Shown piece after piece: positions 42,724 to 51,906 of a DNA stretch of 64,000 bases. The notes below the pieces were generated by a model. The model saw only the letters and a list, made by a program, of their open reading frames with translations. It was not told the DNA's origin and did no database searches. Source of the DNA: Bifidobacterium choloepi (lineage in GTDB: Bacteria > Actinomycetota > Actinomycetes > Actinomycetales > Bifidobacteriaceae). The translations under genes were made by a program, and so were the position numbers. The first letter of the stretch is position 1; every line of letters starts with the position of its first letter. Location: the NCBI RefSeq assembly GCF_010667615.1, contig NZ_VYSG01000001.1, positions 921,649-985,648 of the forward strand. The letters are read 5' to 3'.

Positions 42724-44997
42724 ATGCCTACTTATGATCTTGGTCTGGAACACGTGTCGCTTCAGTTCGCGACGAAGACGATTTTCACCGACGTGACGCA
42801 AGGCGTCTTCGAAGGCGACCGGATCGGGATCGTCGGCAAGAACGGCGACGGCAAGTCGACGCTGCTTCACCTGTTCCGCGGCACGCAGGACCCCGATTCC
42901 GGCCGCGTGACAAAGCGCAACGGCCTGACGTTCGGCATGCTCGACCAGCGCGACGAACTCGACGACGCGATGACGGTACGGCAGGCCGCGCTCGAGAACC
43001 GCGCCGACTACGAATGGGCGGCCGAGACGCGCTCGCGCGAGATCGTCGAGGCGCTGCTCGGCGGCATCAACCTCGACGCGACGGTCGGCTCGCTCTCCGG
43101 CGGCCAGCGTCGCCGCGCCGACCTCGCCCGCCTGCTGCTGCGCGACTGGGACATCCTCGCGCTCGACGAGCCGACCAACCACCTCGACGTCGTCACGATC
43201 CACTGGCTCGCCGAGCACCTGAAGAACCGCTGGCCGAAGGGCACCGGCGCGCTGCTGCTCGTCACGCACGACCGCTGGTTCCTCGACGAGGTCTGCGAGT
43301 CGATGTGGGAAGTGCACGATGGCGAGATCGAGCCGTTCGAGGGCGGCTATTCGGCGTACATGCTGCAGCGCGTCGAGCGCGACCGCCAGGCCGACGTGCG
43401 CGAGACGAAGCGCCGCAACCTCGCCCGCAAGGAACTCGCGTGGCTGTCCCGCGGCGCCCGCGCCCGCTCGACGAAGCAGAAGTTCCACGTGAAAGCTGCC
43501 CGCGAGCTCATCGCCGACGTGCCGCCGATGCGCAACGAGCTCGTGCTCAAGCAGATGGCCACGTCGCGCCTCGGCAAGACCGTCATCGACCTCGTCGACG
43601 TCACGCAGGTCTTCGCGAAGGAACAGGGCGTCGACGCCGGCGCCAGCCTCTCCGCCATCGACCCCGACGTCGCCGCCGACATGGCCGCGATGGAAGCCGA
43701 GTCGTCGCTCGAGAACTCGCAGCCGGTCGACATCGTCCCGTCGCTCATCCCCGAGCCGCACGTCTACGGCTCGGTGACGATCTCGGTCGACTCGCCGGAC
43801 GATCCGCGCCTGCTCTCCGCGCACGGCATTGAGAACCCGCGCAACGAGGAGAACCACACCGGCCGGATGAATTCGGCGCCCGGCTCGGTCGCCAACGCCA
43901 CGGCCGGCACCGCGACCAGTGCGAAGGGCGCGGACAGCGACGAGGCGGACGAATCGTTCAATCTTCAGAACGTCACGGCGGCGCAGGACGTCACCGTCAC
44001 CGGCCGCAAGATTCTCGACAACCAGACATGGCTGATCGGACCGGGCGACCGGTTCGGCATCGTCGGGGCGAACGGCGCCGGCAAGTCGACGCTGCTCAAG
44101 ATCCTCGACGGCACGCTGACGCCGACGGCCGGCCACGTCACGATCGGCAAGACGGTCAAGTTCGCCGTGCTGTCGCAGCGGCTCGACGAGCTCGAGAAGC
44201 TCGGCAAGTACAAGATCAAGGAAGTGCTGAGCCGCTACAAGCCGAGCTACATCGTCGACGGCAAGGAAGTGACGCCGGGACAGCTGATGGAGCGGCTCGG
44301 CTTCGAGTCGGCGCAGCTGATGACGCCGATCAGGGACCTTTCCGGCGGCCAGAAGCGCCGCATGCAGCTGCTGCTCATCCTGCTCGACGAGCCGAACGTC
44401 CTGATCATGGACGAGCCGGGCAACGATCTCGACACCGACATGCTCGCCGTCATGGAGGACCTGCTGGACACGTGGCCGGGCACGCTGATCGTCGTCTCGC
44501 ACGACCGCTACCTGCTCGAGCGCGTCACCGACCAGCAGTTCGCGCTGATCGGCGGCCAGATCCGCCACCTGCCCGGCGGCGTCGACGAGTATCTCGAGAT
44601 CGTCGACGAGCTCGCCCGCGGCGGCGACCCGCTCGGGCTCGGTTCGGCCGGCGGTTCGGCTTCGTCGACGAATCATTCGAATTCGAACGATTCGCACGAT
44701 TCGTCCTCGTCCGCAGCCAATGGCGCGGCGGCGTCCAGCAGCGGTTCGGCGGGCGAATCGGCAAAGCCGAAGCTCAGCGGCAAGGAGTTCACGAAGGTCA
44801 GCAAGCGCATCTCGGCGATCGAGCGCAAGCTCGGCAAGCTGCGCGAACAGCGCGAATCCCTCGAGGAGCGCATGGCCGCCGCGAACCCGAGCGACTACGA
44901 AAACCTCAACGCCCTCAACGGCGAACTGCAGGCCCTGAACAACGAATCGAACGCCCTCGAGGAAGAGTGGCTGACGCTGAGCGAGGAACTGGAGTAG
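42724..44997 (+). CDS. ABC-F family ATPase (Uup/EttA-like)
   Basis: Soluble tandem ABC ATPase of the group that acts on ribosomes or confers antibiotic protection; there are no membrane segments. It has 757 residues. Domain 1: Walker A GKNGDGKST (about 38), signature LSGGQRRR, Walker B LALDEPTNHLD. Domain 2: GANGAGKST (about 450), LSGGQKRRMQ and LIMDEPGNDLD, where Gly-Asn replaces the usual Thr-Asn. The interdomain linker is long (about 300-410) and includes GAATCGTTC. A Ser/His/Asn-rich stretch (about 645-680) precedes a C-terminal coiled coil like that of Uup. The start is leaderless-type. Confidence 0.92.
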   Translation: MPTYDLGLEHVSLQFATKTIFTDVTQGVFEGDRIGIVGKNGDGKSTLLHLFRGTQDPDSGRVTKRNGLTFGMLDQRDELDDAMTVRQAALENRADYEWAAETRSREIVEALLGGINLDATVGSLSGGQRRRADLARLLLRDWDILALDEPTNHLDVVTIHWLAEHLKNRWPKGTGALLLVTHDRWFLDEVCESMWEVHDGEIEPFEGGYSAYMLQRVERDRQADVRETKRRNLARKELAWLSRGARARSTKQKFHVKAARELIADVPPMRNELVLKQMATSRLGKTVIDLVDVTQVFAKEQGVDAGASLSAIDPDVAADMAAMEAESSLENSQPVDIVPSLIPEPHVYGSVTISVDSPDDPRLLSAHGIENPRNEENHTGRMNSAPGSVANATAGTATSAKGADSDEADESFNLQNVTAAQDVTVTGRKILDNQTWLIGPGDRFGIVGANGAGKSTLLKILDGTLTPTAGHVTIGKTVKFAVLSQRLDELEKLGKYKIKEVLSRYKPSYIVDGKEVTPGQLMERLGFESAQLMTPIRDLSGGQKRRMQLLLILLDEPNVLIMDEPGNDLDTDMLAVMEDLLDTWPGTLIVVSHDRYLLERVTDQQFALIGGQIRHLPGGVDEYLEIVDELARGGDPLGLGSAGGSASSTNHSNSNDSHDSSSSAANGAAASSSGSAGESAKPKLSGKEFTKVSKRISAIERKLGKLREQRESLEERMAAANPSDYENLNALNGELQALNNESNALEEEWLTLSEELE

Positions 44998-45015
44998 CCC
45001 CTTCCGGAGTAGCCT

Positions 45016-45049
45016 CTCCCGGAGAAGTCCCTAGACGGGAGCTCTTTTT
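45016..45049 (+). terminator. Terminator after the ABC-F gene
   Basis: CTCCCG and CGGGAG (6-bp stem) followed by CTCTTTTT. A second, longer hairpin begins at the next base. Confidence 0.8.
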
Positions 45050-45090
45050 GGTGTCACGAACCCGGGTCGCCGGCCCGGGTTCGTGACACC
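45050..45090 (+). terminator. GATGTC-family stem-loop after the ABC-F gene
   Basis: GGTGTCACGAACCCGGG and its exact complement (17 bp) around seven bases. Same family as the hairpins at 7201, 33835, 50266 and 58857. Confidence 0.75.
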
Positions 45091-45119
45091 CGGGGAGCAA
45101 ACAGGCACGGCGAGTCGGA

Positions 45120-45158
45120 TTGACGGAAAACCTGTACCAAGCTATTCTTTCCTGTATC
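45120..45158 (+). promoter_or_regulatory. Promoter and possible operator of the GntR operon
   Basis: TTGACG (45120-45125), exactly 17 bases, TATTCT (45143-45148). CCTGTACC (45131) and CCTGTATC (45151) flank the -10 box 20 bases apart, and CTGTATCC recurs at 45212; these direct repeats are candidate GntR sites. Confidence 0.65.
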
Positions 45159-45249
45159 GGGATTGTTCACTCCCACGACAGCGAGGCCGCGTGGAGATTG
45201 TTCGTCCCGGAACTGTATCCACCTTTTTGCACACGGGAAAACGATTGGC

Positions 45250-45960
45250 ATGGGAGCCTATACCTATACCGAACAAGTCGCCGAGGACTTGAAGCGGCAA
45301 ATAACGAACGGCGAGCTGCGGCCGGGACAGAAGATGCAGTCGGAATCGCGTCTGGCCGAGGCCTATCACGTCTCGCGCAACACGGTGCGTCGCGCGCTCG
45401 ACCAGCTGCGCCAGGCCAACCTCATCGACAAGCGCAACGGGTCGGGCAGCTACGTGACGTTCGAAGGCGCCGCGATGGGCGACGCGGCGAGCTGGACCGA
45501 CGCGACGGTGCGCTCGGGCACGCCGACGACGACCGAACTCATCAGCCTCGAACTCGTGAACCGTCCGGCCATGCTGGACGGCAAGAGCGACGAGGCCGAG
45601 TTCTATCGCATCTGCCGTCGCCGCAAGCTGCAGGACCATCCCGTCTCCCTCGAAACGTCGTTCCTGCCGGCGACGACGGCGCTGCGCGAGATCATCTCGG
45701 CGCACGGCGGCCTCATCGACGGCTCGATCTACCACACGGTCAGCGCCGCCGGCATGGCGCCGCTCTCCGGCCACCTCGACGTCTCCGCGAAGGCGATCGG
45801 CGACGACGCCGCCAAGCTGGACGCCTCCCCCGCCGACGTCTTTCTCTTCTCCCGGCGGTTCAACTACCGGCTGCACGGCGTCCTCGTCGAGTACGTCGAG
45901 TCGTTCCTGGACCCGCGGCACTTTTCCATCCACGTGACGATCAATGGAGGCCAATCATGA
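45250..45960 (+). CDS. GntR/UTRA-family regulator (YegW-like)
   Basis: DNA-binding regulator of 236 residues. The winged helix-turn-helix (about 8-72) includes GQKMQSESRLAEAYHVSRNTV. The UTRA ligand domain (about 85-230) includes LQDHPVSLETSFLP. It heads a five-gene run and overlaps the next gene by four bases (ATGA at 45957). The usual HutC-subfamily logic is that a pathway sugar or nucleoside phosphate releases the repressor. The ATG at 45250 is preceded by CGGGAAAA at a distance; an upstream in-frame ATG at 45163 would add 29 residues. It resembles E. coli YegW in context. Confidence 0.87.
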   Translation: MGAYTYTEQVAEDLKRQITNGELRPGQKMQSESRLAEAYHVSRNTVRRALDQLRQANLIDKRNGSGSYVTFEGAAMGDAASWTDATVRSGTPTTTELISLELVNRPAMLDGKSDEAEFYRICRRRKLQDHPVSLETSFLPATTALREIISAHGGLIDGSIYHTVSAAGMAPLSGHLDVSAKAIGDDAAKLDASPADVFLFSRRFNYRLHGVLVEYVESFLDPRHFSIHVTINGGQS

Positions 45961-47027
45961 CGACCCATCTTCCTTCCGCCGATCCCGGGTACCGCGAGCG
46001 CGTGCTGCGCGGTGCCCGCGGCGCGCTGACGGGCCTGGCGCTCGGCGACGCGCTCGGCATGCCGACGCAGAGCATGTCGGCGGAGCAGATCGACGAATAT
46101 TACGGCGGTCCCATTCACGGCCTGCTCGACGCCGTGCCGGAGCAGCCGATCGCGCCGGGGATGAAGGCCGGCGCCGTGACCGACGACACCGAGCAGGCGT
46201 TCGTGCTGGCCCGCCGGCTCATCGAGGGCGATGGCGACCTCGACAACGCGCAGTACGCCCGCGACCTGCTGGACTGGGAAGCGAAGATGAAGGCGAAGGG
46301 CTCGCTCGACCTGCTCGGCCCGTCGACGATGGCGGCGCTGCATGCGCTCGAGGAGGGTGTCTCCATCGAGGACACCGGCAAGCTCGGCACGACGAACGGC
46401 GGCGCGATGCGCGCCGCGCCGATCGGCATCGCGTTCGCGCCATCGGCTCCCGACCGGCTGCTGGCGCGGATGGCGCGCGAATCGTGCCTCGTCACCCACA
46501 ACACCGTGCAGGGCATCCAGGCGACGATGCTCGTCGCCGCCGCCGTCAGCTTCGGCATCGAGGGCGTCGACGATCCGCTGCGGCATGCCGTCGAGTACGT
46601 CGAGCAGTCGCATGTCCGCGCGCACTGGTCGGCGAAGGCGTCGGTGCTGCGGCGCGTGAGGACGTGGCTGCGCTGGGCGACGGCGGGCGACGGCGCGAGC
46701 GTGACGACGGCACGGTTCGCCGACGCGCTGCAGTACGACTGCGGCACGAGCGTCGAGTCGAGCGAGTCGGTCGCCGCGGCGTTCGCGATCGTCGCGAGGT
46801 TCGGGAACGATCCGACCGAGGCATTGTGTTTCGCGGCGTCGCTGGGCGGCGACACGGACACGATGGCCGCGATGGCCGGCGCGATGCTCGGCGCCCAGCA
46901 CGGCCCCGAAGCCTTCGACGAGGCGATGCGCACGCAGGTCACCGGCCAGCTGCTCGCCGACAATGGCCTCGACCTCGATGCCACGGCGCAGGCGCTCGGC
47001 GAGATACGGCTCGCCACGCTGTGCTGA
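45957..47027 (+). CDS. ADP-ribosylglycohydrolase-family protein 2 (YegU-like)
   Basis: Probable N-glycosidase of 356 residues, ARH/DraG fold. VTDDTEQAFVLA (about 62) and GGDTDTMAAMAGA (about 300) supply the two-Mg site. It is a close paralogue of the gene at 29458 through most of its length, including RGALTGLALGDALGMPTQSM. Here it is translationally coupled to the regulator and followed by a PfkB kinase and a permease, the same company as E. coli yegU. A role in splitting a ribosyl compound and passing the sugar to the kinase is inferred. Confidence 0.87.
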   Translation: MTTHLPSADPGYRERVLRGARGALTGLALGDALGMPTQSMSAEQIDEYYGGPIHGLLDAVPEQPIAPGMKAGAVTDDTEQAFVLARRLIEGDGDLDNAQYARDLLDWEAKMKAKGSLDLLGPSTMAALHALEEGVSIEDTGKLGTTNGGAMRAAPIGIAFAPSAPDRLLARMARESCLVTHNTVQGIQATMLVAAAVSFGIEGVDDPLRHAVEYVEQSHVRAHWSAKASVLRRVRTWLRWATAGDGASVTTARFADALQYDCGTSVESSESVAAAFAIVARFGNDPTEALCFAASLGGDTDTMAAMAGAMLGAQHGPEAFDEAMRTQVTGQLLADNGLDLDATAQALGEIRLATLC

Positions 47028-47148
47028 TACACGTACAATCAATTTCGCCGACAACGAAAACGCCACGATTCCGGTCCGCGAAGGGCGGTCCGGAATCGCC
47101 GGCCATCACGAATCACCACGGGACACCAACAAGGAAGTTGCATCGAAC

Positions 47149-48072
47149 ATGGGCAATCGCGTCATTTCACTGGGACAGATCATCGTCGACATCGCGATGG
47201 ACGTCGACCACGTGCCGGCGCCCGGCCAGGACGAGTTCGCCACGGACCACCATTTCTACGTGGGCGGCAGCTACAACACGCTCCAGGCCGTGCGGCAGAT
47301 GGATGTCGACGCCGCGTGGGGCGGCCAGCTCGGCACCGGGCCGATGGCGACGATGGTGCGCGAGCAGATCGCGCGGTCGGGCATCGACCATGTCGGGCGA
47401 ATCGTTCCCGACGAAGACACCGGCTTCTGCGTGGCGATGATCGACGCGAGCGCCGAACGCACGTTCGTGTCCACCCGCGGCGCGGAGGCACACGGCGACG
47501 CGACGGCGTTCGCCGGCATCGAGCCGCAGGCCGGCGACGTCGTGCACATCAGCGGCTACACGCTGACGCATCCGGTCGCCGCGGGACTGAAGGCGTTCCT
47601 CGAACGGACGATGCAGCGCGACTTCCTCGCCGTCTTCGATCCGGGTCCCATCGTCGCCGACCTCGACGACGCGACGCTCGCGACGATGATCGTCTACCGG
47701 CCGATCTGGTCGCTCAATGAACGCGAAGTGCGGCTGCTCGCCGACCGGCTCGACGTGCCGGACGTCGCCGCGCTGTCGCAACGACTGCTTGCTCCCGTCA
47801 TTGCCCGCATCGGCAAGGGCGGAGCCATCGTGGCCCAACCCGACGGCACGACCGTCGCCGTGGAGGGCTTCCCAACCCGCGCCGTCGACACCAACGGCGC
47901 CGGGGACTGTCACACCGGCGTATGCTGCGCCGAACTGGTCCGGGGACGGTCGCTCGTCGACGCGACAAGGCTGGCCAACGCCGCCGCGTCGATTGCCGTC
48001 ACCCGGCACGGTCCCGCAGCATGCCCTACCCGCCAGGAAGCGGAAGAGAAAATCACCCAGGCAACCGCCTGA
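47149..48072 (+). CDS. PfkB-family sugar or nucleoside kinase (YegV-like)
   Basis: Cytosolic ATP-dependent kinase of 307 residues. The N-terminal GQIIVDIAMDVDHVP and VGGSYNTLQAVRQM blocks bind substrate. The C-terminal DTNGAGDCHTGV carries the GAGD anion hole and catalytic Asp (about 250), with Cys-His where ribokinases usually have Phe. AAGGAAG is ten bases before the ATG. It likely phosphorylates ribose, a nucleoside or a related sugar released by the preceding glycohydrolase. NCS1 permease follows after 18 bases. Confidence 0.88.
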   Translation: MGNRVISLGQIIVDIAMDVDHVPAPGQDEFATDHHFYVGGSYNTLQAVRQMDVDAAWGGQLGTGPMATMVREQIARSGIDHVGRIVPDEDTGFCVAMIDASAERTFVSTRGAEAHGDATAFAGIEPQAGDVVHISGYTLTHPVAAGLKAFLERTMQRDFLAVFDPGPIVADLDDATLATMIVYRPIWSLNEREVRLLADRLDVPDVAALSQRLLAPVIARIGKGGAIVAQPDGTTVAVEGFPTRAVDTNGAGDCHTGVCCAELVRGRSLVDATRLANAAASIAVTRHGPAACPTRQEAEEKITQATA

Positions 48073-48090
48073 GCGAAGGAGAAGAACACC

Positions 48091-49599
48091 ATGAGTGATG
48101 AAAAAGATTCCCTCATCGAGGACACCGGCATCGACACGATCGCCGAGAAGGACCGCAAGGGCAAGCCGAGCAGCCTGTTCTGGCCGTGGTTCGCCGCCAA
48201 CATCTCGGTCTTCGGCATGTCATACGGCGCGTGGGCGCTCGGCTTCGGCATTTCGCTGGTGCAGGCGTTCATCGTCAGCGTCATCGGCCTTGTCGTCTCG
48301 TTCCTGCTCGTCGGCATCATCTCGATCGCCGGCAAGCGCGGCAACGCGCCGACGATGGTCATCACGCGCGCCACGTACGGCGTCGAGGGCGCGAAGGTCC
48401 CGGCCGTGCTCAGCTGGATCGCGACGCTGGGCTGGGGCATCTCGCTGACGACGACGGCCGTGCTCGCGTTCTCGAGCGCGCTCGTCGAGCTCAACTGGAT
48501 GAGCGCCGTGCCGGCGAGCATCCTGTCCACCATCGTCATCGTCGGCCTCGTGGTCCTCGCGAGCCTGTTCGGCTACGACCTGATCATGAAGTGCCAGCAG
48601 GTCATCACGATCGTGACCGGCATCGTCACGCTCGGTTTCTTCGTGCTCGGCTGGAGCCACATCGACTTCCAGGCCATCGCCGACATCCCGTCCGGCTCGC
48701 TGCCGGCGATGCTCGGCTGCTGCTTCTTCATCATGACGGGCTTCGGCCTCGGCTGGGTGAATATCGCCGCCGACTACTCGCGCTACCTGCCGCGCAAGTC
48801 GTCGAACGCCGGCATCGTCTTCTGGACGACGTTCGGCGCGTCGATCGCCAACATCTTCCTCGTCGGCTACGGCCTGCTGCTCGCCGGCTCGAACGCCGAT
48901 CTCATGGAAGCCGTCGGCGACAACCCGATCGGCGCCATCTCGTCGATCCTGCCGGCCTGGTACCTCATCCCGTTCACCATCGTCGCGCTGCTGGGCCTGA
49001 TGTCCGGCGCCATCATGGACAACTACTCGAACGGCCTGGCGCTGCTGAGCTTCGGCATCAAGCTGCCGCGCACCGTCGCCGTCGCCATCACCGCCGTGCT
49101 GACCGTGCTCGGCGTCGTCTACATGGGCTTCTTCTCGGAGTCGTTCATCGGCGTCTTCCAGGGCTTCCTGATCACGCTGGGCGTGCCGATGGCCGTCTGG
49201 GCCGGCATGTTCGTCGCCGACGTCATCCTGCGCAAGAAGGACTACGACACCGTCGACCTGTACAACCCGAAGGGCCGCTACGGCGCATGGAACGTCAAGT
49301 CGTTCGTCATCCTGGGCATCGGCACGATCGTCGGCTGGGGTCTCGTCGTCAACACGGCCGCCGGCTGGCTGAACTGGCAGGGCTACTTCCTCGGCCTGTT
49401 CGGCGGCAAGGACGGCACGTGGGCGTCGGCCAACCTCGGCGTCATCGTCGCGCTGGCCATCGGCCTGCTCGGCTCGCTGATCTTCCAGGCGAAGGACATC
49501 CGCGAGCAGGAAGCGATCCCGAACCACGAGGAGCCGGTCGCCGAGGAAATCGACCCGGAACCGCTCGCCGACGCGGAGCCGCTCGTCGACGTCCGCTGA
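48091..49599 (+). CDS. NCS1-family cytosine/purine permease (CodB-like)
   Basis: Inner-membrane symporter of 502 residues with about 12 hydrophobic segments. Family features include WPWFAANISVFGMSYGAWAL in the first helix, the GLGWVNIAADYSRYLPRKS loop and the VPMAVWAGMFVADVILRKKDYD segment near helix 10. NCS1 members import cytosine, purines, allantoin, hydantoins or thiamine. GAAGGAG precedes the ATG. Its place after the kinase suggests it imports the nucleoside-like or base substrate of this operon, the task done by YegT (a different family) in E. coli. Confidence 0.9.
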   Translation: MSDEKDSLIEDTGIDTIAEKDRKGKPSSLFWPWFAANISVFGMSYGAWALGFGISLVQAFIVSVIGLVVSFLLVGIISIAGKRGNAPTMVITRATYGVEGAKVPAVLSWIATLGWGISLTTTAVLAFSSALVELNWMSAVPASILSTIVIVGLVVLASLFGYDLIMKCQQVITIVTGIVTLGFFVLGWSHIDFQAIADIPSGSLPAMLGCCFFIMTGFGLGWVNIAADYSRYLPRKSSNAGIVFWTTFGASIANIFLVGYGLLLAGSNADLMEAVGDNPIGAISSILPAWYLIPFTIVALLGLMSGAIMDNYSNGLALLSFGIKLPRTVAVAITAVLTVLGVVYMGFFSESFIGVFQGFLITLGVPMAVWAGMFVADVILRKKDYDTVDLYNPKGRYGAWNVKSFVILGIGTIVGWGLVVNTAAGWLNWQGYFLGLFGGKDGTWASANLGVIVALAIGLLGSLIFQAKDIREQEAIPNHEEPVAEEIDPEPLADAEPLVDVR

Positions 49600-49676
49600 G
49601 GAATTTTGCACGATTCCCGCGCGCGAATGACACGCGGGAGTCGTGCCCATTGCCAGGCTGAATCAAAGGAGACAGC

Positions 49677-50237
49677 ATGATCCGTGACAACGAATGGCTG
49701 GTCGTCATCGACCGGCAGAAGGTGTTCGCCGAGAGCGACTGGTCGACGTGGGCGGTGCCCGACCACAGCTACGACACGACGACCGAAAACTACAGGCGGC
49801 TGGCCGAGGCGTTCGGCGACCGCGTGGCGTACACGAGGTACGTCTCGCCCGAGCCGCCCGAGGACGCCTGGGCCGACTACTTCGCCGACTGGCCCGACTT
49901 CATCGTGCCGAAGGACCATCCGATGTTCGACTGGACCGACGACACGGCGCCGCTCGTGGAAGGTCACCCGGTCGTCACGAAGACGGTCTTCAGCAAGTGG
50001 GGTCCGGAGCTCGCCGACGTGATCCGGGGCGCGAAGAAGATCACCGTGTGCGGCGTGGCCACCGACTTCTGCGTGCTGCAGACGGCGCTCGCCGCCTGCG
50101 ACGCCGGCATCTCGGTGCGCGTCGCCGCCGACGCCAGCGCCGGCACGTCGCCGGAGAACGCCAAGCTCGCCTGCGACCTGATGAGCCTCTACGCCCCGCT
50201 GATCACCGTCACCGACACCGACAGCATCCTCAAGTAA
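49677..50237 (+). CDS. Isochorismatase-like cysteine hydrolase
   Basis: Cytosolic hydrolase of 186 residues in the family of nicotinamidase, isochorismatase and ureidoacrylate or biuret amidohydrolases. The Asp-Lys-Cys triad is visible: Asp12 in LVVIDRQ, Lys102 in VVTKTVFSK, Cys132 in GVATDFCVLQ. The nicotinamidase metal motif (DxHxxxH) is not evident, which argues against ordinary nicotinamidase. It is the last gene before a strong terminator (50266-50308), 77 bases after the permease. It may deamidate the base freed by the glycohydrolase; this is inference. Confidence 0.87.
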   Translation: MIRDNEWLVVIDRQKVFAESDWSTWAVPDHSYDTTTENYRRLAEAFGDRVAYTRYVSPEPPEDAWADYFADWPDFIVPKDHPMFDWTDDTAPLVEGHPVVTKTVFSKWGPELADVIRGAKKITVCGVATDFCVLQTALAACDAGISVRVAADASAGTSPENAKLACDLMSLYAPLITVTDTDSILK

Positions 50238-50265
50238 CCTGATCCCGGAGGGAACTTTCCCCCTG

Positions 50266-50308
50266 ATGTCGCGGACCCGAGCTCACGGCTCGGGTTCGCG
50301 ACATTTTT
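50266..50308 (+). terminator. Terminator of the GntR operon, GATGTC family
   Basis: ATGTCGCGGACCCGAGC and GCTCGGGTTCGCGACAT (17 pairs, one G-T) followed by TTTTT. Confidence 0.88.
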
Positions 50309-50399
50309 CATATGCCTTTTACATGCCCGGACATCCGCAAGGATGAGGCCGGGGCCGCGTTCATCCTCGAGACCGATGCTGACATGCCCCCGAAGCCGG

Positions 50400-50405
50400 T
50401 AGCTT
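50400..50405 (+). promoter_or_regulatory. -10 box of the esterase gene, leaderless layout
   Basis: TAGCTT ends seven bases before the ATG at 50413. Confidence 0.5.
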
Positions 50406-50412
50406 CGGAAGC

Positions 50413-51906
50413 ATGATTGGGGAACACTGGGGAGTCGTCGCGGCCATGCCGTCGGTCGACGTCGGCGCGGCATGGAAGTCGACGCTCGACGCCGTCATGG
50501 GCGTCGGCCTGATGGACGGCTGGCTGCCGACCACCGTATATGTCGCGACGGCGGTGGCGGCCGGACTGCTCGTCGCCGCGCAGCTGCTGCGGCTCCAGGT
50601 CGGGCGCCTGCTGGCCGAGCTGCTCGTCGCGGCGCTCGCGGGCGGCGTCGGCGCCGTCGCCGCATGGCTCATCGGCAACAAGTACATGGTCTTCGGCATC
50701 TACATGGGCTGGACGATGATCTGGATGATCACGGTGACCGTTGCCGTCGTCGGCTGGGCGATCGCGACCGCCGTCCTCAACCGCGGCTGGCGTCGCGTCG
50801 TCGCGATCGTGCTCGTGCCGCTCGCGCTGCTGTCGCTCGCGCTGCGCATCGTCGCCGTCACCGGCCAGTACCGCACCGTCGGCTCGCTGTTCGACTATGG
50901 CAGCTACGAATCGTTCGAATCGTTGCACGATTCCTCCGTCAAGGGCACGGCCGCGACGTCCCGCGCCGTCCCGCTGGACGACTGGCTGAAGCAGGTCGCC
51001 GACGGCCGCGTGAGCGTGCCGGCCGAGCCGAAGCTCGTCGAGGCGACGATCCCGGCGACCGTCTCCGGCTTCAAGGCGCGGCCGGCCCTCGTCTGGCTGC
51101 CGCCGGCGGCGCTCGCCGAGCCGGCCGCGCAGCTGCCCGTCTTCATCATGCTCGCCGGCCAGCCCGGCTCCCCCGGCCGGTTCTTCGACGCGAGCGACGT
51201 GCGGCAGCTCGTGACCAAATACGCCGCGACTCACGGCGGCGTGGCGCCGATCATCGTCTCGCCGGACCAGAACGGCGACAACACCGTCAACAGCCTGTGC
51301 GCGAACACGACGACGCACGGCGCCGCCGAGACCTACCTGACCGTCGACGTGCCGAACTGGATCCGCCGCCACCTGCCGGTCGCGGCGAGTCCGGACAGCT
51401 GGGTCATCGGCGGCTATTCGCAGGGCGGCACGTGCGCCGTCGAGCTCGGCCCGAACCATCCCGACCTGTTCGGCACCGTGCTGTCGATCGGCGCCGAACT
51501 GCAGCCGACCGACGGCAACGTCGACGAGATGGTTTCACGTGAATTCAACGGCGACCGGTCCGCCTACGACCGACTCGTGCCGGTCAACGCGATCGCCGCG
51601 CACGCGCCATCGACGCAGACGCTCGTCATGGGCTCGGGCGCCGAGGACCGCTACTCGCTCGCCAACATCGGCACGATCGGCGACGCGGCCGCGGCGCACG
51701 GCTGGCAGGTCGTCGCGCTCAAGGCCTACGGCACCGCCCACACGTGGAAGGCCGCGAACGCCGTGTTCACGTCGGCGGTCCCATGGCTGTGCGACCGGCT
51801 CGGCCTCGGCGGCGACGCGGCCCGGCAGGCCGCCTCCTCCACCGCGAGCGCCGCCACGAACCACTGGTTCGCCGACAATACCGGCATCGAGGTGATCAGG
51901 CCATGA
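50413..51906 (+). CDS. Membrane-anchored esterase (esterase D-like alpha/beta hydrolase)
   Basis: Protein of 497 residues. Three or four transmembrane helices in the first ~155 residues (for example VYVATAVAAGLLVAAQLL) are followed by a linker with three GAATCGT-type motifs, then an esterase D-like domain (about 195-490). The nucleophile elbow is GGYSQGGT (Ser about 338); a late His occurs in GTAHTWKAANAVF. The domain probably faces outside. Its TGA overlaps the ATG of the MprF-like gene, so the two are coupled. This fits an aminoacyl-lipid or other envelope ester hydrolase. Mycolyl-type function is unlikely in an organism without mycolates. Confidence 0.82.
   Translation: MIGEHWGVVAAMPSVDVGAAWKSTLDAVMGVGLMDGWLPTTVYVATAVAAGLLVAAQLLRLQVGRLLAELLVAALAGGVGAVAAWLIGNKYMVFGIYMGWTMIWMITVTVAVVGWAIATAVLNRGWRRVVAIVLVPLALLSLALRIVAVTGQYRTVGSLFDYGSYESFESLHDSSVKGTAATSRAVPLDDWLKQVADGRVSVPAEPKLVEATIPATVSGFKARPALVWLPPAALAEPAAQLPVFIMLAGQPGSPGRFFDASDVRQLVTKYAATHGGVAPIIVSPDQNGDNTVNSLCANTTTHGAAETYLTVDVPNWIRRHLPVAASPDSWVIGGYSQGGTCAVELGPNHPDLFGTVLSIGAELQPTDGNVDEMVSREFNGDRSAYDRLVPVNAIAAHAPSTQTLVMGSGAEDRYSLANIGTIGDAAAAHGWQVVALKAYGTAHTWKAANAVFTSAVPWLCDRLGLGGDAARQAASSTASAATNHWFADNTGIEVIRP

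Noticed and set aside
49677..50237. Calling the isochorismatase-like gene pncA (nicotinamidase)
   Set aside because: The Asp-Lys-Cys triad is present, but I do not see the nicotinamidase metal-binding DxHxxxH motif, and the operon context is not NAD synthesis.
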